Origin: an uncultured Opitutia bacterium | Lineage (GTDB): Bacteria; Verrucomicrobiota; Verrucomicrobiia; Opitutales; UBA953 | Assembly: GCA_903895475.1 (NCBI GenBank) | Contig: CAITUF010000187.1 | Location: forward strand, 1-9,834 | DNA: 9,834 bases | Direction: 5' to 3' | In this document: positions 7,102-9,834 of the stretch, one piece after another | Layout: each line of letters begins with the position of its first letter | Numbering within the stretch: the first letter of the stretch is position 1 | The notes under the pieces: generated by a model | Database searches by the model: none | Told to the model about the DNA's origin: nothing | What the model saw: the letters and a program-made list of their open reading frames with translations, nothing else | Made by a program: the position numbers and the translations under genes

Positions 7102-8429
7102 TTGTTCTTGGAAGGGGTCGTTGAGGTGGACATCTGGCCCGGACGACGAATCGCCGTGGGTTCATCTTCATCGAGCGGTGCGGTCACCTTGGGGGCGCCA
7201 TTGTCTTCGCTCCACGCGATGATTTGGAAGGGGTAATTGAGACTCGTGCTCGACGTGCGGCCACCGAGGGTCACGGCGCTGGCCGAGTTTGGTACGACGC
7301 CCGGGGTTAGGGCGGTCGGGGCCTTCGCCATCGAGGTGCCTGTCCCGCCGCCGAAGCTGCGGCCCATGCCCGTCGTCGGTGTAGCGGTGACGCCCGTCGA
7401 AGAGGTCGAAGCGGCGGTGGTCGCGGTGAAGGTCCGGGCAGTGGTGGTGCCCGTTAAGGCGTCGATGCTCGACGCAGTGTCCGGGTCGGCACTCGCGGCG
7501 GTGAAGGTGACGTCTTCACGGATGGCAACCAGCGCGCTCACACGGCACTTGGCCTGGCCTTCTTTGACGGTCACGCGCACCCACATGAGGTGCACTTCAT
7601 CGTCGAAGCGGGACAGCGAGCCGGCGGCACCAATCAGTTGGCGGACTTCGCTGGTGACCCGGAAATAGGGCGGGACGCCCGTGGTCCGCTTCTTCTGTTC
7701 GTTCTGGCGGTCGCGAATCAGCGCCAGCTGGCGTTCATCAAGGCCTTGCGAGAGGAGGAGCGCATCCGAGGCCGTGTTGATGTTCGTGTCGCCAAAGGTG
7801 TACAGGCTGACGCATTGCTGGAAGTCCCGGAGGAGCCGCGTGGGGTTGCCGTCTTCATCGAAGAAGAAGTCTTTCGCGACGCCGATGGTCCGGAGTTCTT
7901 CAAAGGAGCGGAGCGGGCGTCGCGCAGGCTTAAAGGAGAGCTTGGCGCGCTGGTACGCCGCATCCGTCGCTTCTTCTTCGATGGATTCGTACTTTTTACT
8001 CGTCCAGGCGACCATGGCGTCCGCCACGCGCTCGGCGTCGCGCTGCTCAAGGCCGAGGGAGTAGAGTAGTTGGATGAGGGTGTTCTTATCTAAGGTCGCG
8101 AGCGGGAGTTTGCCGCTTTCGTCTTCATACTCGAAGTTCACCTCGAGGCCTTCCCGGACCGGGATTCCCGCATACTTGTGCGGGTCATCGTAGCCCTGCG
8201 CGGGGTCGTGGACTTTATTCAGGTCAATGGAGCGAATCTCGGCGATGACGGCCAAGGCGAGCTCGAGCTCCGACATGGCGTCCATGCGTAGGCGCGAGCG
8301 GTCGACTTCACGTGTGGCCATCGCGAGTTCCAAGGAGTTATCCTCCATGAAGCGTGCCAAGAGCAACGAGGCCAAGGTGATGAGTACCAAGACGACGACG
8401 ATGACAGAGCCGCGACGACGTTTCCTCAT
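7098..8429 (-). CDS. gspK: Minor pseudopilin GspK
   Basis: Largest minor pseudopilin, which caps the pseudopilus tip with GspI and GspJ. The 443 residues start at ATG 8429, chosen because it overlaps the gspJ stop as ATGA and places a prepilin leader at the N-terminus: MRKRRRG then S8, followed by a hydrophobic helix (8-25). The usual Glu at mature position 5 is absent, which is characteristic of GspK. Conserved GspK landmarks are DESGKLPL (103-110), followed by a helical region (114-205), and NINTAS (216-221). The core runs to about residue 304. A Thr/Ser/Ala/Gly-rich stretch (about 309-396) then separates it from YPFQIIAWSED (399-409). The frame stays open to 8576, but that extension is Arg/Pro-rich and lies inside gspJ. 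Confidence 0.88.
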   Translation of the reverse strand: MRKRRRGSVIVVVLVLITLASLLLARFMEDNSLELAMATREVDRSRLRMDAMSELELALAVIAEIRSIDLNKVHDPAQGYDDPHKYAGIPVREGLEVNFEYEDESGKLPLATLDKNTLIQLLYSLGLEQRDAERVADAMVAWTSKKYESIEEEATDAAYQRAKLSFKPARRPLRSFEELRTIGVAKDFFFDEDGNPTRLLRDFQQCVSLYTFGDTNINTASDALLLSQGLDERQLALIRDRQNEQKKRTTGVPPYFRVTSEVRQLIGAAGSLSRFDDEVHLMWVRVTVKEGQAKCRVSALVAIREDVTFTAASADPDTASSIDALTGTTTARTFTATTAASTSSTGVTATPTTGMGRSFGGGTGTSMAKAPTALTPGVVPNSASAVTLGGRTSSTSLNYPFQIIAWSEDNGAPKVTAPLDEDEPTAIRRPGQMSTSTTPSKNK

Positions 8430-9073
8430 GGGCGGGAGGCGCCGGGGCGCTTGATGGGGAGGTCGAGGATGACCTCGGATTTTAGTTGGCCTCGCGCGAA
8501 GCGGAGGCGGAGCCGCGCGGGCTTCTGGTAGGCCGTGCCCGCGACGTCCTTGGCCGGCTCTTCTTCCGTCTTCCACTGCCGGAGGTCGGCGTCGTAGTAG
8601 TCGTAACCGAGTGAGACCAGGAAGGGCGTGAGGATTGTTTCGTGGACGTCGTTGAGGTCGCGCTCGAGTTCAAGGCGCGATTGCCATTGCAGGATCAGCC
8701 CGCGCTCGGGGTCGGCATGGAGCGAGCAGTCGACATCCGGCAAGGGAGCTTCCGGCCAATCCGCAAAGCGGCCAGCGTCAGCTAGGGTAAACGCAATGCG
8801 TGCGGCATTCGCGCCGTCCGCCGCGCGGACTTCTTTCACGACAAAGCCGACGGCGCCCGGGCCGCTGGTCGAGGCTTCGAGGACTTCCCGCACTTGGCGG
8901 CTGGCCGCGCGGACGTGCTGGTCAAAGAGGCGTTGGTCGCGCTTTCCACCCCAGAGCTCGCTCATGGAGAAGAGGAAGGTGTTGAGCGTGACCATCAGAA
9001 TACCGAGCAAGGCCAGCGAGACGAGGGTTTCGAGCAGCGAGAAGCCACGAGACTGGGCGCGGGCTTGACTCAT
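8426..9073 (-). CDS. gspJ: Minor pseudopilin GspJ
   Basis: Minor pseudopilin of the tip complex with GspI and GspK. It has 215 residues, a normal size for GspJ (about 190-240). It has a textbook class III leader: SRG at 8-10 is the cleavage site, the mature protein begins with Phe11, and Glu15 is the conserved +5 residue (GFSLLETLVSLALLGIL). The leader is 10 residues. The rest is a beta-rich globular region with RGLILQWQSRLELERD at about 124-139. The start at 9073 overlaps the gspI stop by ATGA, and its stop overlaps the gspK start the same way. I chose GspJ over GspH because of its place between I and K and its length. Confidence 0.87.
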   Translation of the reverse strand: MSQARAQSRGFSLLETLVSLALLGILMVTLNTFLFSMSELWGGKRDQRLFDQHVRAASRQVREVLEASTSGPGAVGFVVKEVRAADGANAARIAFTLADAGRFADWPEAPLPDVDCSLHADPERGLILQWQSRLELERDLNDVHETILTPFLVSLGYDYYDADLRQWKTEEEPAKDVAGTAYQKPARLRLRFARGQLKSEVILDLPIKRPGASRP

Positions 9074-9834
9074 TGCTTCGGGAGGGGCGCGACCGGGCCG
9101 CGTCCGCCGGAGTTATTACCGCCACCGGTGCCGCCAGCGGTATTACCACCGCCCGTGGGAGCACCGCCAGGATTGCCGCCCGTGGGGCCGCCGGCCTTAC
9201 CGCCGACGTTGTTGTTGCCGCCTTTTCCGCCCGGCTGATTGCCGCCGGGTTGATTTCCTTTGCCGTTATTATTACCCTTACCGTTGTTGTTACCGCCATT
9301 ATTGTTACCGCCAGGTTGGTTACCCCGACCGTTGTTTCCGTTGTTAATGGTTTGGACGTTGCCACCGCCGAGGGGCTTTCTCGGCGTGGGTGAGCTGATG
9401 AATTTTGTGCCGCCCGTGGCCTCGTCGTAGCCGCGCTCCTGGAGCAGGCGTGCCTTGGCCGCGTCGCGGATAACCTTGCGGTCCGACGCCGTGGACCAAG
9501 TCGGACGGAGGAGGAGGCGGGTCTCTTCCTTCATCGGGATAAATTCTCCACCAGTTTCCTTTTGGATTTCGGCGCTGAGCGTGACGGTGAAGAGATCACT
9601 GACTTCAGTAGGCTCAACTTTTCCCTGCCAGCGCGCCATGCGGTCGTCGGGTAAGTAGATATCCCCGCCGACTTCGATGTCGTCGTAGTTGACGGTCTCC
9701 AACAACGCCGCCCGGCAACGCGCCATGTCCTCCGCACCGACGTCATACTGCTTGAGCGCTTGGCGACCGAGCAGGACGTTCGTATACGCGGCACCTAGGC
9801 CGACCGCCGCGAGCGCGAAGATGGCCAAGGCCAC
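9070..9834 (-). CDS. gspI: Minor pseudopilin GspI with Asn/Gly-rich tail (5' partial)
   Basis: Minor pseudopilin that nucleates the tip complex with GspJ and GspK. The window cuts the gene at the right edge: the first visible residues VALAIFALAAVGLGAAY are the inside of the N-terminal helix, so the leader, the cleavage site and about a dozen or more residues lie outside. The GTG at 9834 encodes an internal Val, not the start. Of 254 visible residues, about 1-112 form the usual GspI helix and beta domain. About 113-155 are a charged linker, and 156-249 are an Asn/Gly/Pro low-complexity tail with GNNNGK and NQPGG repeats. Known GspI proteins are usually about 120-130 residues, so the tail is an extension. 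The gene heads the visible part of the - strand operon; gspG and gspH may lie to its right. Confidence 0.82.
   Translation of the reverse strand: MALAIFALAAVGLGAAYTNVLLGRQALKQYDVGAEDMARCRAALLETVNYDDIEVGGDIYLPDDRMARWQGKVEPTEVSDLFTVTLSAEIQKETGGEFIPMKEETRLLLRPTWSTASDRKVIRDAAKARLLQERGYDEATGGTKFISSPTPRKPLGGGNVQTINNGNNGRGNQPGGNNNGGNNNGKGNNNGKGNQPGGNQPGGKGGNNNVGGKAGGPTGGNPGGAPTGGGNTAGGTGGGNNSGGRGPVAPLPKQ
9086..9370 (-). repeat. Asn/Gly/Pro-rich coding repeat in gspI
   Basis: This stretch encodes the tail of GspI. It contains two tandem GNNNGK units that differ by four synonymous changes, and two tandem NQPGG units that differ by three. The repeat is therefore conserved at the protein level more than the DNA level, which argues for an old, selected low-complexity tail rather than a recent slippage tract. 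Confidence 0.75.

Noticed and set aside
7590..8069. Plus-strand open frame opposite gspK
   Set aside because: It is antisense to the conserved GspK core including NINTAS; GC-rich codon bias explains the open frame.
8430..8576. N-terminal extension of gspK to 8576
   Set aside because: The extra 49 residues are Arg/Pro/Ala-rich, lie inside gspJ, and would bury the prepilin leader; ATG 8429 has an ATGA overlap and a proper leader.
9832..9834. GTG (minus strand) as start codon of gspI
   Set aside because: It encodes the Val of the pseudopilin helix VALAIFALAAVGL; a prepilin leader and the conserved Gly-Phe...Glu must lie before it, outside the window.

Overview
The window holds most of a type II secretion system (T2SS, gsp) locus, split into two operons that point at each other. 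The DNA is GC-rich and the genes are tightly packed. I infer a Gram-negative bacterium because of the secretin and pseudopilins. The divergent GspL/GspM proteins, the near absence of Shine-Dalgarno sequences and the heptamer-repeat spacer suggest the Verrucomicrobiota/Planctomycetota (PVC) side of the tree, perhaps Opitutae. That placement is an impression from sequence style, not a proof.

Left half (2-4872, + strand): gspD (outer-membrane secretin, 5' end cut by the window edge), gspE (cytoplasmic assembly ATPase with intact Walker A, Walker B, His box and tetracysteine zinc site) and gspF (inner-membrane platform protein). The gaps between them are 8 and 6 bases, so they are almost certainly one transcription unit that begins left of the window.

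Middle (4873-5281): a 409-base spacer where the two operons converge. I see no convincing gene in it. It has a hairpin just after gspF, then a strongly pyrimidine-rich (+ strand) stretch containing two diverged copies of a composite repeat. Each copy is an array of 7-bp units followed by a 48-bp module.

Right half (5282-9834, - strand): read in the direction of transcription, gspI (5' end cut by the right edge), gspJ, gspK, gspL and gspM. I/J, J/K and K/L each overlap by an ATGA, and L/M are 8 bases apart. I, J and K are the minor pseudopilins that form the tip of the pseudopilus. L and M are the inner-membrane assembly proteins that link GspE to the pseudopilus.

Together: GspE hydrolyses ATP at the inner membrane on GspL/GspM/GspF and drives pseudopilus growth (tip I-J-K), which pushes folded substrates through the GspD channel. 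Not seen here, and presumably outside the window or elsewhere, are the major pseudopilin GspG, GspH, GspC and the prepilin peptidase GspO. The most unusual features are the long Asn/Gly/Pro-rich tail of GspI, the Thr/Ser/Ala-rich insertion in GspK, the Ala/Lys/Pro tail of GspL, and the duplicated heptamer-repeat element between the operons.
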